From the NCBI GenBank assembly GCA_905221605.1, contig CAJNDS010002146.1:248001-312000 (forward strand): a DNA stretch of 64,000 nt, read 5' to 3'. Made by a program: the position numbers and the translations under genes. This stretch comes from Symbiodinium natans (lineage: Eukaryota; Sar; Dinophyceae; Suessiales; Symbiodiniaceae). The notes beneath the pieces are model-generated. The model saw only the letters and a program-made list of their open reading frames with translations. It was not told where the DNA came from and did no database searches. Below are positions 33,225-43,620 of this stretch, one piece after another (within the stretch, counting starts at the first letter, position 1; each line of letters opens with the position of its first letter).

Positions 33225-34700
33225 GCGTGCCGATCATCCCAGCACTCAAATCTGGCGCCGCCACGCACGTCGAATCTGCAACTGCCATCCTCAAGACGCC
33301 ACCGCAACCCCACAATTCCAGCTCTCTCTCCCGGAGGCACCTCCTGGTTGCTTGTCACCTCCTCGAATGGATGCCGAGGGAGCCGTGCTGAGCAAGAGCG
33401 GAGCAAGCTTTGGGTTCAGGCGCATTGCGCATCCCTAACCAGAGCTTGACAGCTTCCAGGGTTCAAGAATGCTTCGATTTGTTGAGGGTTAACAGGCTTC
33501 GGTGGAAAGCTGGGGCCTGAGGCCTCCAACCCCCCGATCATTTCAAAGCCACCTGCCGCTTGCAGCAGCCTCTTCCAGTTTCAGCAGCTCCTGTGGGAAG
33601 AGGAGGTTCACATGTAAAAGGGGGGTAGGCAAGTCGGGAGGCTGCAGTCAGGGTGTGGTTCATCGGGTGTTGATGGGGGTCTACATTTGGCTCGGCTGCA
33701 TGCCGTTAGCTGGGTCGCATGTGGGGTGCAAGCGGCACCGAGTCAAAGGAGAATTGTGGTTCGTAGAACTTCGCTTGTTCGGGACGTGACAGACAGCAGG
33801 CAAACCCGCAGCTGTCCCGAGAGCCATGCACAAGAGGTCACAAGCGTCCTCGAACGGATTTCGCTGGAGCAGCAGCTGCCGGACAGTGCGCGCCACGCCT
33901 TTGCTGCACGAGTCCAGGCAAACAAGCACAGGCGTCATCATGGCATGTGCCCACAGCGCACAACATTCGTTTAGTAATGACACCGAAAGAATTCAATGTC
34001 TGGAGAAGACCGTGCCCCCCAGGTGTTCGCACCATGCAAAAAACCTGAGGGCTGCTCCCAAGCATGGGCGGATCCCCGGGATGCGGATCATGCTGGCTCT
34101 GCTTACCCTCCATCCCACATGTTCTGAACTATTCTGAACCGTTGCATGCTAAAGCTTTGACTTGGCCGGAATCTTTGCTCCAACGACTCGATCCTAGAAC
34201 CTGACCAGCAGGGCTTGTGTCGGATAGCCCCATGAAAACCTCAGCTGTTCACTCCGAAAGCGGAGATCGTTGCGACTCAGAGTGCTCTGGGGCTTTGAGA
34301 ATCTGCCGCGAGGTGCTATACTAGTACCCCCCCCCATGCGCATTCTACAACGCGTCATTCTCTTTCATCGTAGTCTTGAAGCAAGCAAGGACCAACCACG
34401 AGCCAAGCGACCTTAACCTGTTTTATGGCCTTAAAGCTTGTTCGCTTCACAGTGCTTGCGGTGTTCGGGGATCAAACATCTTGCACCACCCCCCCTCTCC
34501 CCTCCACGAGTACAAACCCCTGAGCCCTCAAGCCCCGAAGCCTAATTCAGCCAAGAAGCTTTGAAGGTTCAGATGTACTACTTTTTCTTCTTTGAGCAGG
34601 GTATCTGGGGCATAACACGGCCCAAGCCCGACATGCAACTACCGAACCTCCTAGCCCCAAAAAAGCAGCAGCGGAGGCGTGCTGGCACCTCGGAGGGCCC
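33225..34700. other. No gene recognised
   Basis: Open frames on both strands are short and have no recognisable domain. A minus-strand Ala/Arg-rich stretch at 33840-34110 could be more LINE linker, but this is not supported by a motif. Confidence 0.4.
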
Positions 34701-34715
34701 GGCACCTCAGGGGTG

Positions 34716-34778
34716 GGGTTTAGGGTTTTAGGGTTATAGATGGTTATAGCCTAGGGATGCCTAGGGTTTAGGGGGGTA
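34716..34778. repeat. Degenerate TTTAGGG-type repeats
   Basis: GGGTTTAGGGTTTTAGGGTT and CCTAGGGTTTAGGGG resemble decayed telomere heptamers in an otherwise unannotated region. Confidence 0.6.
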
Positions 34779-36750
34779 CAGGTGCCTCTTAAGGGAAACG
34801 CTGAGGGTCTGGGGATGGGAGACTTCATGGCTGCGGTTTGGTTCCAAAGATCGAGCACGGGCTTGGGCACGCGCTCGGGGGCTCTGGAAGAGCCCAGGGG
34901 AGCTCCTCAGATGCAGCAAACCATCTGGTGATAGAACTTCCACAGTCCGGCTCAGCTGAAGCCACGTGGGGCGTCGCTCTGATTTCTGTGCAGTATGGGG
35001 AATTGAGGACCTTTGGGAAAAGACGGGGTTTCTGCAATCAAGTTCTTGAAGCTCAACATATCCAGCCTTTCAAATTTTTGGGGGACTTTGTGTTTGAGGG
35101 TCTTGGGATTCTAGGGATTTAGGGAGTATGGCAAGCTAAATGACCTCCTCGTCCCAGGTGTCGTCTGCTTCAACGTCACCTGTCCAATGCAGCCGAACCC
35201 GTCTCCCAACCCACAGCTGCAGCCCTCAGCCCTGCAATGCGCTTCAAATCTTACGAGATCGGCTGCGTGTGCAGCTCTGCGCCGACGTCTGTGAATGCTG
35301 CCGGAAACTTGCCAAGCTGGGTTTGTTTTCAAGGCGAAAGGACAACAAACACTCAACAAGTATTGAGTTCAATGGAACATCAGAACTGCCTCGGGCGGAG
35401 GGGGCGAGGAGAAATAGGTAACTCGCTTGACCCGATTTTAACTCTTTTTTTTTTGCGGGGGGGGGGGGGGGGGGGAGGTGTAGAGCGGGATTCTGCCAGA
35501 CGGAGTCGTGGACCACGCATGGACCGTTTGCGCCTGGCAGGGTGAGAAAGATGTCCTGGTGCCATGTTCGCCCCCCCCCCCCCCGCGCAATGTCCAAACT
35601 ACGTGCTGGCAATGCCTCGAGTTCGTTCTTCAAGCTTACCCACCCTGCGCCTGTTGGTGCCTGCAAGATCATGAAGTTCCGAAACCCTAAAACAATGGAA
35701 TTGCAGATTAATCCACAAGCCCCTGAACCCCCAACCAACTGAATGTCTGACGAACCCTTCGACCTTCAACCAAGTGCCACCAGCCTGTCAACAGTCTGTG
35801 CTTTTTCGCTGCCTCCACCAATGTCAGAGAGAGAGAGAGAGAGAGGGCAGCTAACGGTTTTCACGGGTTTTGGGCTCAGAAGTTGAGTGGTTCTTCTTGG
35901 AGTCGAGGAGGGTGAGGGCTACCCGACCTGAAAAGGGGGGGGGGGCATAAGGGTTTCAGCCCGGGAGCAGAAAGCCTTCTACAACCCCCAAGCCACATTT
36001 CGGGGTTTCAGGCCGTTGAACAGGTACTAGGGCGCGTTCGCTGATGCTGGACCAAAACCCTGGTTGGGTCCGTCTTACAATGTATCACATGTCACAAGCT
36101 ATCAACTGATTCTGACATGTGGATTGCAGGCCTGGCGCAACCAAACCACGGAAACTGCTACCACTGCCGCCGCGCTGGCGCACCTCGTGTGGAAGCTAAC
36201 CCTCAAGCCCGGTCTACAACGATGAGTCTTGCAAGTTGAGGAGCTGCACAAATGCTGCCGTACAGTGCTGCGAACTGCTTGGTTGGAAGCTTTCTGAACC
36301 TGGGGCGTGCACATAATGGTGTATATCCGGCCGCCCGGTTGGGTCCACGAACGGAAGCATGCTGAAAGCATGTCAGAGGCAGGTGGCAGTGGAGGATGTT
36401 TTCTGGCTTTATTAGGGACAAGGCACTTTCAATCCAACTGTAAGACTTGACAGCGTCACAATATATAGACATTTAAAACCCAGGCCATCAACATGTTCTG
36501 CCTGCCGATCTACAGTTTCATGGTTTCCAACCTCAATGGCTTTCGGAACTGCGGCAAAAGCGTCTCATTGACGTTGCATGAGATGGGCCCATGGACAACC
36601 CAGAGACGCGGGGAACTGGGTGCCCTTTTCGGAACCCCCTGAAGCTTGAACTCTGAAGCCCACATCTGGATCCTCGAAACTGCATGAGAATTCGGGTCTC
36701 AAGGGCAGATTCATGGGCAAGACTGCCTGGTGGGATGGGTTCCACCACGC
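34779..36750. other. No gene recognised; homopolymers and simple repeats
   Basis: This stretch holds a G-run of about 20 at 35457-35476 preceded by T8, a C-run near 35571-35584, (GA)n at 35827-35847 and a G-run near 35936-35945. No protein family or RNA gene was recognised. Confidence 0.5.
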
Positions 36751-36751
36751 A

Positions 36752-37035
36752 CGGGCAGGCACGGGCAGGGCACGGGCAGGCACGGGCAGGCACGGGCAGG
36801 CACGGGAAGGCACGGGCAGGCACGGGCAGGCACGGGCAGGCACGGGCAGGCACGGGCAGGCACGGGCAGGCACGGGCAAGGCACGGGCAGGCACGGGCAG
36901 GCACGGGCAGGCACGGGCAGGCACGGGCAGGCGCGGGCAGGCACGGGCAGGCACGGGCAGGCACGGGCAGGCACGGGCAGGCACGGGCAGGCACGGGCAG
37001 GCACGGGCAGGCACGGGCAGGCACGGGCAGGCACG
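36752..37035. repeat. 10-bp minisatellite (GGCACGGGCA)n
   Basis: About 28 near-perfect units with a few 11-bp variants near 36770 and 36877. Because 10 is not a multiple of 3, all six frames stay open and give repetitive peptides such as ARACPCLPVP on the minus strand. That explains the overlapping long frames here without any gene. Confidence 0.97.
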
Positions 37036-37154
37036 CACACCAGAAACGATTCTACGTGCGAACATGTCCACTTCAAAGGCCGAGGAATTTGTTTAAACCC
37101 GGTTTTTTGTTGCGTGTTAACCTTATTTTTTTGGCCCCCTATTGAGAAAAAAAT

Positions 37155-37262
37155 CGATGAAATAGAGGTTTGCCCATTCAAATCTAAAGAAATAAAGGTT
37201 TCCTCTGAAAATCCAAAGAAAATAGAGGTTTCCCTATTCAAATCCAAAGAAAATGAGGCTTA
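37155..37262. repeat. About 33-36 bp tandem repeat (three units)
   Basis: Three units share AAATAGAGGTTT and CCAAAGAAAAT. There is no sign of coding use. Confidence 0.7.
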
Positions 37263-37514
37263 AAATAGCAGTTTTCCTCATAACCTACACAGGAATTAAA
37301 GGCTTTCCTCTTGAAATACGAAGCGGGGGCTGTGCCTTATGTAGATAGACAGACAGGCATCCGTCCCCCTGTCCCCACTTCTTGCCCTGGAGGCCGCGCA
37401 GGCCTCCTGAGGCGCTTTCGGCGCCCCTCAGGTCCAGCAGCATCTAAGGAGGGGCGCTGGCGTGCTGCGAGCTAGCAAGTTCTACTTGCTCATGCTGCAG
37501 CTCAACGTCGTCTC

Positions 37515-37770
37515 TATCATGCAAGAATCGTGTTTGCGAATTGGGGGGATTGCGCCGCTCCCACCCCGCTTGTTTTTGGCCATGCAAGCTTGCTTCAAAG
37601 CGCACGCGTACATATTCAGAAACCAATCATGCGAGAATCGTTTTTGCAAATGGGGGCGGTGGCTGCGGCCCCCCCCCAACCCCCTCCGCTTTTTTTAGCT
37701 GTGCAAGATATGCTTACATTCTCGGAGATCCAGCATGCGAGAATCGTGTTTGCAAATGGGCGGGGGCCCT
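37515..37770. repeat. Three copies of a motif at about 110-bp spacing
   Basis: CATGCGAGAATCG-TTTGCAAATGGG (first copy CATGCAAGAATCGTGTTTGC) occurs at about 37519, 37629 and 37735, separated by C-rich stretches. The region from here to 38870 shows no recognisable gene, although the unseen 3' LTR of element alpha should lie just below 38875. Confidence 0.6.
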
Positions 37771-38874
37771 GGGTTTCCTTGGTATTTGAATAGGAAGACC
37801 TTTAGTTCCTGGCAGGGTCAACATTAGCCGTTCTAGCCACAGCCGCATCACGTCTGGTACCAGAGCACCAGTGGCGAAGCTCACAAGCGCGCCATGAGGT
37901 GCGCAGCATATGAGTAGTTTTATCTTGCAGACTGACATCATCCCCCAATGAAAAAATCGCCAGCCCTCGCAAGAGAGGCCCTCGCATGAAGCTGCCCAAG
38001 ACCACTCGCCCAGAATCCCTGAGAAAAGGGAAGAGAAAGACGAAGACCACCGCACCGGGACCCCCTGAGCAGTCCTACGAGCCCAACGAGCACACGCGTT
38101 AAACACGCGACACACGCCGTGAACATCAAGTCAGCAGTATGACCCAAAAAGGCCACCCTTCTGAGAGCAGGACAGACCCTTCCCTTATAAAGCCCCGTAG
38201 TTTTGACAGCATTGCTATGAACTGAAGCATGAGCCGACATGCCGATTGTTCAAAAGATGGCCTCACACAGCTTTAGGAGCTAAGGCGAACGCAGCCACTT
38301 GTCGTTTGAGAGCCAGGCTAATTGGCAGGCAATGGAGCCTCTTTCAGAGAGCGCTGCATGACGCTGCGTTGCTGAAAAACTTTTGAATCCGTAAAGACGC
38401 CTGCAGATTCGAATCACTCAAGTCACATGCTACATGGGAGCAACAGGTAAAACAACTGCAAAACATAATATCTGGGCATGCTGTAAATCGGGAAAATCCT
38501 AAACACCCCGCCTCCAAAAGTGTGAAGCTAGGCGAAGAGTTTTGGTTCAAAGGATTCCCGATGCCCAGGTATGAGAAACAACAAGACACTTAGTTTCAAA
38601 TGCTCCCGTGAAACAACTGCAGAATGTCTTTGCATCTTCGAGCTCTGCCCATGGGTCGTTGGCTCGGTTGAGGCTACAACTACGTTGTACCTAGCACCTA
38701 CTGTGCTGCATGCTTGACTGGCCCAAGCGGAGACCTTCACCATGCTGCACACTGTCGGAATGGCAAGCAAGGTGGACACACGTGGCATTGCACTGTGGAG
38801 ATTGCGATGGCCTATCTGCCATCGCACGAGATTTTGGGTGACCAACTCCCAAACATCAAGGCATTCGGAGTATC

Positions 38875-41800
38875 TCATTCGAAGTCGGAAATGAACAGGA
38901 TTGGGCAAGAATGTGTGTGCATTGCTGAACCCCAGGTTCCACGAGGACTAGCAAGTGAAGTTTCATGAGCATCACAAGCTATGTACATAAAGCTATATAC
39001 ATGCGACCACTGCGCAGCATCATGAACATTTCCAAGTGGAAAGAAGTTGCACTGTATCATGCTCCACACTCCTTGCAGGGCTTGAAACCTCGCCGCTCGC
39101 CTGATGGCCTCACGCTTGCTGTACCTCAGAATTCGCTTTGCACATCTGAGCTTTGGGCATTCACGTGTCCGGTGGAATGCATATCCACGACTCGCAGTCA
39201 CGAACACAACATGATTCTCTGCTGGATCTCGCACCGACGGATGTTCCGGTGTTCGAGGCGGTGCGTTGCACTGTTCGAGCATTGGCAGGGCATTCTCACG
39301 CAACCAAGCATTAAGATTCGCCTCAACCTCATTCCAAGACGTGCTTGCACTCACCGGTGCTGCATTTGCTGGTGCAGACGACAATGCAGCTGTCGGATCT
39401 GGCTGATCATCGTCTCCTTCGTTCTCTCGCTGTGGCAGGTCAGGGTTAGGGATTTCGGCGGGTTCAGGCTTATCCCTATCCCCTACACCCAAAGGCCTAT
39501 CAACCACTACGTTGACTTCAACCTTTGGCATTGTTGCATTCCCACTGGTTGTGGGCTCAGACCTTCGGTGGCTCCGGCAAAAGCACATTGCACAGATCAA
39601 GAAACCAGCATCATCAACTGTCCGAACAACATTGCACACATGGGGTGGTTCTCAATGAGGTCGGCACAGACAAGGAATACCACAGTCACGCTCTCGCCTA
39701 TCCAAGTCAAGAGGCTCGTGCTCACATGGCTCAAGGCGTCTTGATCATCATTGGGCTCATCTTGCTCGCTTGCTATGGCGTCGACTTGCAACGCCAATGC
39801 AAGAACCTGTAGTATTCTTTGAGGATTGACACTCCCTTGCTTGATAACTCGGCACAACTGGCGTCTGCTCTGGGCATCCAACAAGTATTCTGCTCCAACA
39901 AGTTGATACCCACATTCGGAATCACGCATGTTGAGTTTCGACAACAGGTACAAGATACGGTCTGCCTTTAGCGCTTTAGTACCGAGGTCTGAAACGTTGT
40001 CCGCCGTAGGCACGGGTCGAACAACCACTTCTCCTTCCTTGGTCTTCTGCTGAAGCCAAAGCAGCTTTCCACTGACATGCCGCACGCGACCGACGCCCTG
40101 ACGGCAGGCAAGCGTCCTGGCCGCACTGTTATCACAGAAGGCAGTGATCTCAAGAGGTGGATGCGGTGCAACGAAGGTGATGCACGCTTTCAAGAGGATG
40201 CTGTCAGCTATGGCGGATATCATCGAGTGATATTCTGATTCCGCCGAGGAAAGACTGATGTTCTTTTGAGTCTTCGAGTGGCTATATATGGTCATGGAAT
40301 CCCACAACACCACAGCGGCGCTCACTGACTTTCTGGTCTGGCGGTTGCCAGACCAGTCGGCGTCAGAGAAGCATTCAAGGATCGACAACGGGGTATGCAA
40401 ATTGTCTGACCAATCCCGAATGATACCCTTTCCAACAATCGGCTTGGCAAGTCCCACGACATGACTCTCGTGGCTGTTGCTGTACGCGGTCAGGTGCCTC
40501 AGTAGCTTCCAGGATCCCTCTGTTGGGCAGTGGGCATAGGTTGACAGGAAACGAATCCCAAACTGGCAAGCGGGAAGGTCTGAAGCAACGTACATCAGGA
40601 TGCCCACCGCGGTGCGATACTTTGATGCACTGGCGGCATCAAGCTCAGGATCGGGCACGCGGTCTGTAGGCATTGGACCTGTAGGAAAAGGAGTCGCCTT
40701 GTACCTTTCCTTTGCAGCGGCAAGGCCGGTGACCTGCATCAGCTTCTCCACATACTTCACGTTTGGCTCGATGACCAAGAGGTCTTCACTCACCAGGCGG
40801 TGTGTTCTCTTAAGAAAACTGACGCAGTCCCCGACGTTTCGGATCCACTCCGATGACACTTTAAACTTGCTTTTGAGGTGATTCTCCAGCTTTTCAAGTT
40901 TATCTGAGCGTCCTGCGCACATCATGTCATCTACATGCACCATGCCGCCACCTTCAGACTCTGGCAGTCTGAACAGTGCTGGTTGCTCGGGTAGCAACTC
41001 AGCTCCAACTGCACGCTTGATCTCCTCTGTGAAATCTGCAAACCACGTGACGCTTCCGTCACGTTGACCGGGTAGCATGCGGTCGAGCTTGAACCATCTG
41101 TTTCCCACCTTCGTGCACGTGGGGTGTGCCTGAGCACATTGCAGAAAGGCATCTGCAATATCTAGCGATAGCATGCTCCAGTTTTGATCGCGCATTCGCA
41201 TGAAAAGACCTGGCACCACACGCAACATGATTTGCGCAGTGGTCGGTGCAAACAATCCACTTCTGCCTTTGTCCAACCATGCAAACTCTCTGGCAACCAA
41301 TCTGCTTCTGCGAACCCAAACTTTCTCCTGGTTTAGCACTTTCGGCCGCCATGATCTCACACTCTTCGACGACAAAACTCTGTGATCTTCAAGCTTGCTC
41401 TGAACTTCACTCAGCACGTGCATGTTCGTCAGTCTGCTCAGCTCAAAGTTGTCAGCGATTTCGTCGATGTATTGCAACTCCTCCGGACTGCATTGTGGCT
41501 CCGTTTGGGAAAAGGGTCTGATCAAGCAACTGGGAATCTCTGCACTCGGTGACGCACCAGCGTCATCGTCGTAGTTGTCCCAAGCCTCGGACTCCTCACA
41601 GTCCATGAAACCTTCAGCAGCCTCATCGAAGAGTTCAATCTGTTCATCGACATTGTGTAGTTCGTTGCCGTCTTTGTCCACTTGAACTGCATCTAAGCGC
41701 AACCGGATTCGTGCCCTTTTGGGTGCTGGCTGCTCATCCCCGCCTGCCCCTGATGGCCTCGCCTCTGGTGCCGGAACAGGAGCACCCAACGCTTCACTAG

Positions 41801-42836
41801 AACCACTAACACCCCCTAAACCACTAGAAGCGCGAGCTCCACTGGCCTCCTGCTGTGGTGGTGGTGCATCGGAATCAACAAGCATGGGCGTGCTAGGCTC
41901 GGCAGCCGTAGGAAGCGGTGTCTCGGCCGATGTTTGAACAGGCGTAGGAGGTTCCGGTGTGCCTGATGCAATAATGGCTGGTGGAGGAATGAGTTCTTCA
42001 AGCGGTGCATTGTCAGGTAGGACATAACGGGATATGGAAGTGGTGGTCTTTCAGGCAACACAACCTCAGGCAGAGGCTGTTGCACCTCTTCTTCTTCTCC
42101 TCGAACAGGGGTTCTCTGCATTCTGGCCTGGCCGACTTGCCCTGCAAGGAAGCTTGCTTGACTCCATGGCATGTCACGCAGTGACTCAAGCAAAGATGCA
42201 TCGTACTGCTTTGGCAGCCGTCTGACGCTCCTGCTGGAAATCAAGAAACCTCCAGGTGTGACTCCAAAATGCAAATCTGATACCCCCAACTTTCCCAACC
42301 ACAACATCTTTATCCATCTGGCTTTGCCCTTGATAGAACTCTTAATCCTTGCGAAAACAACCTCTCCAAACCCCACAACTTTGCCATTGTACGGGCGCCC
42401 TGTTATCACTTCAAACGGACTGGCAAATCCACTGCGCCCGTAGCGCATCTGCAGCCAACACGCGTGCTTCCACGCCCACGCATGGAGTGGAGACATCGTG
42501 CTGACCTTTTGGCCAGTCTCGGCTTCAACTTGGCTTAGCAGCGTTCCCGTGAGCTGCCTGAGCTGATCCACGGTTTGCTCGCTGGGGTTTGCTTGGTGGT
42601 CAGCGGCCTCCAGTTGTTCAAGATGCGTATCAAGTTTCATCCGCGACCTCAACTCTTTTACCCCTTGCTGCAAAGCAAGACAAGCCGGTTCGCCGTCTGA
42701 TCTCAAGGCGATTTCCGTATGTCCACAAAAATTCAAGAATTTACACACTTCAGCAACCATGAACTTGAACGCCACGGTTCCTCCCTTTGCTGGTGTAGGG
42801 ATCGCGCAGGTGGCACCTGTGTGTGAATCCTTGAGG
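38875..42836 (-). pseudogene. Copia element alpha: integrase end, RT, RNase H and C-terminal zinc module
   Basis: Downstream half of a Ty1/copia polyprotein. It begins DSHTGATCAIPTPAKGG with the integrase aspartate in RSDGEP (about 42700). After a frameshift near 42020, the RT shows LDIADAFLQ (about 41150), MLPGQRDGSVTWF and MVHVDDMMCAG (about 40925). RNase H shows FSDADWSGNRQTRKS (about 40360) and SLSSAESEYHSM. A membrane-like segment LTWIGESVTVVFLVCADLI follows, a frameshift near 39640, and then a Pro/Asp-rich tail with FHRTRECPKL (about 39155). One more frameshift near 39095 separates this from an in-register GFKPCKEC, completing an H-x4-C...C-x2-C module. Stop near 38877. The upstream half is at 62323-64000. 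Three frameshifts make it a pseudogene. Confidence 0.85.
42832..42836. repeat. Target-site duplication TGAGG (beta, low side)
   Basis: Repeated at 62323-62327. Alpha's integrase frame is continuous when beta and one copy are removed. Confidence 0.95.
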
Positions 42837-43036
42837 TGTTGAAAAACGTGGTAAACATCATGGCTCACTTTTCCTACCACGCTCTAAAGGCAAAACAACT
42901 TTTCTCGCTTTCGACTCTTGAGCCTAAGCCTCCGGTGTCAAACTCGTTCTGCTCAGACTCAACATGCCTTAGGGCATTTGGTGTCTTTCCTACTGCACCC
43001 ATTCACTGTACCTGGATACATGCTGTACACTTAACA
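42837..43036 (-). repeat. Beta 3' LTR
   Basis: 200 bp, TGTTGAAAAACG...TACACTTAACA on the plus strand, identical by eye to 62123-62322. A short purine tract (GAGGCGGGG on the minus strand, 43037-43045) lies directly inside it. Confidence 0.95.
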
Positions 43037-43620
43037 CCCCGCCTCGGAACAGATCGAAGGCTTTAGGGCGTTCTCTTTCCTGCAGTGATTCTCACTGCTG
43101 TGCCAAAAGACGAAGAGCTGTTTCGGACTTCAAGTGTACTGAACTGGGGACATTCGTCTCCTCTAGTCCAAGGTCTTTTACCCAGTTCTTTCTGCTTTGT
43201 TTCTTGAAACATGCATAAACTCCTAACCTCGAATTTCTAGTTACACGGGCTTGTCTTAGAGTCCTCATCTTGTGAGTCTCAGCCCTGTGGCCAGCCTATG
43301 GCTCTTGTGTGGTCTTCTCTTTTACCTAACCATCTTCTTTCTTCAACTGTTCTTGCCTCTACCTGGCTGCACCTTACACTCCTAGTCCTGCTTCGTGAAA
43401 CTCTTCGTGAAACTACTTTCTTCTTGGTGAAACTCGTGTGAATATCACAAGGCGTATTGGGGTCCTTGCTTATTCAAAAACATTCGTTGTACCTACTTTG
43501 TACTTCGTGCAATGTTCGGGGTGCTCGAACTTCTATGTACACAGCTTCAGAAAATCTATACATGCTTCACGCTGCGTTCAGTCGTCACCCTTCTCGATGC
43601 TTCTTGCTGGCTTCTTCTTC
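43037..43620 (-). other. Beta 3' untranslated region
   Basis: 584 bp between the polyprotein stop and the 3' LTR with no recognisable coding content. It holds the purine tract at 43037-43045 that should prime plus-strand synthesis. Confidence 0.7.

Noticed and set aside
36533-37263. Long frames on both strands encoding ARACPCLPVP-type or GRHGQARAGT-type repeats
   Set aside because: They arise from the 10-bp minisatellite, which is open in every frame; no start context, domain or flanking gene.
38300-38874. 3' LTR of element alpha
   Set aside because: It should lie here, but the 5' LTR is outside the window so no pair can be compared, and no TG...CA segment with a purine tract stood out.
38965-39812. 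Plus-strand frames of 95-259 codons across the alpha 3' part
   Set aside because: They overlap the well-supported minus-strand copia reading and contain no recognisable domain.
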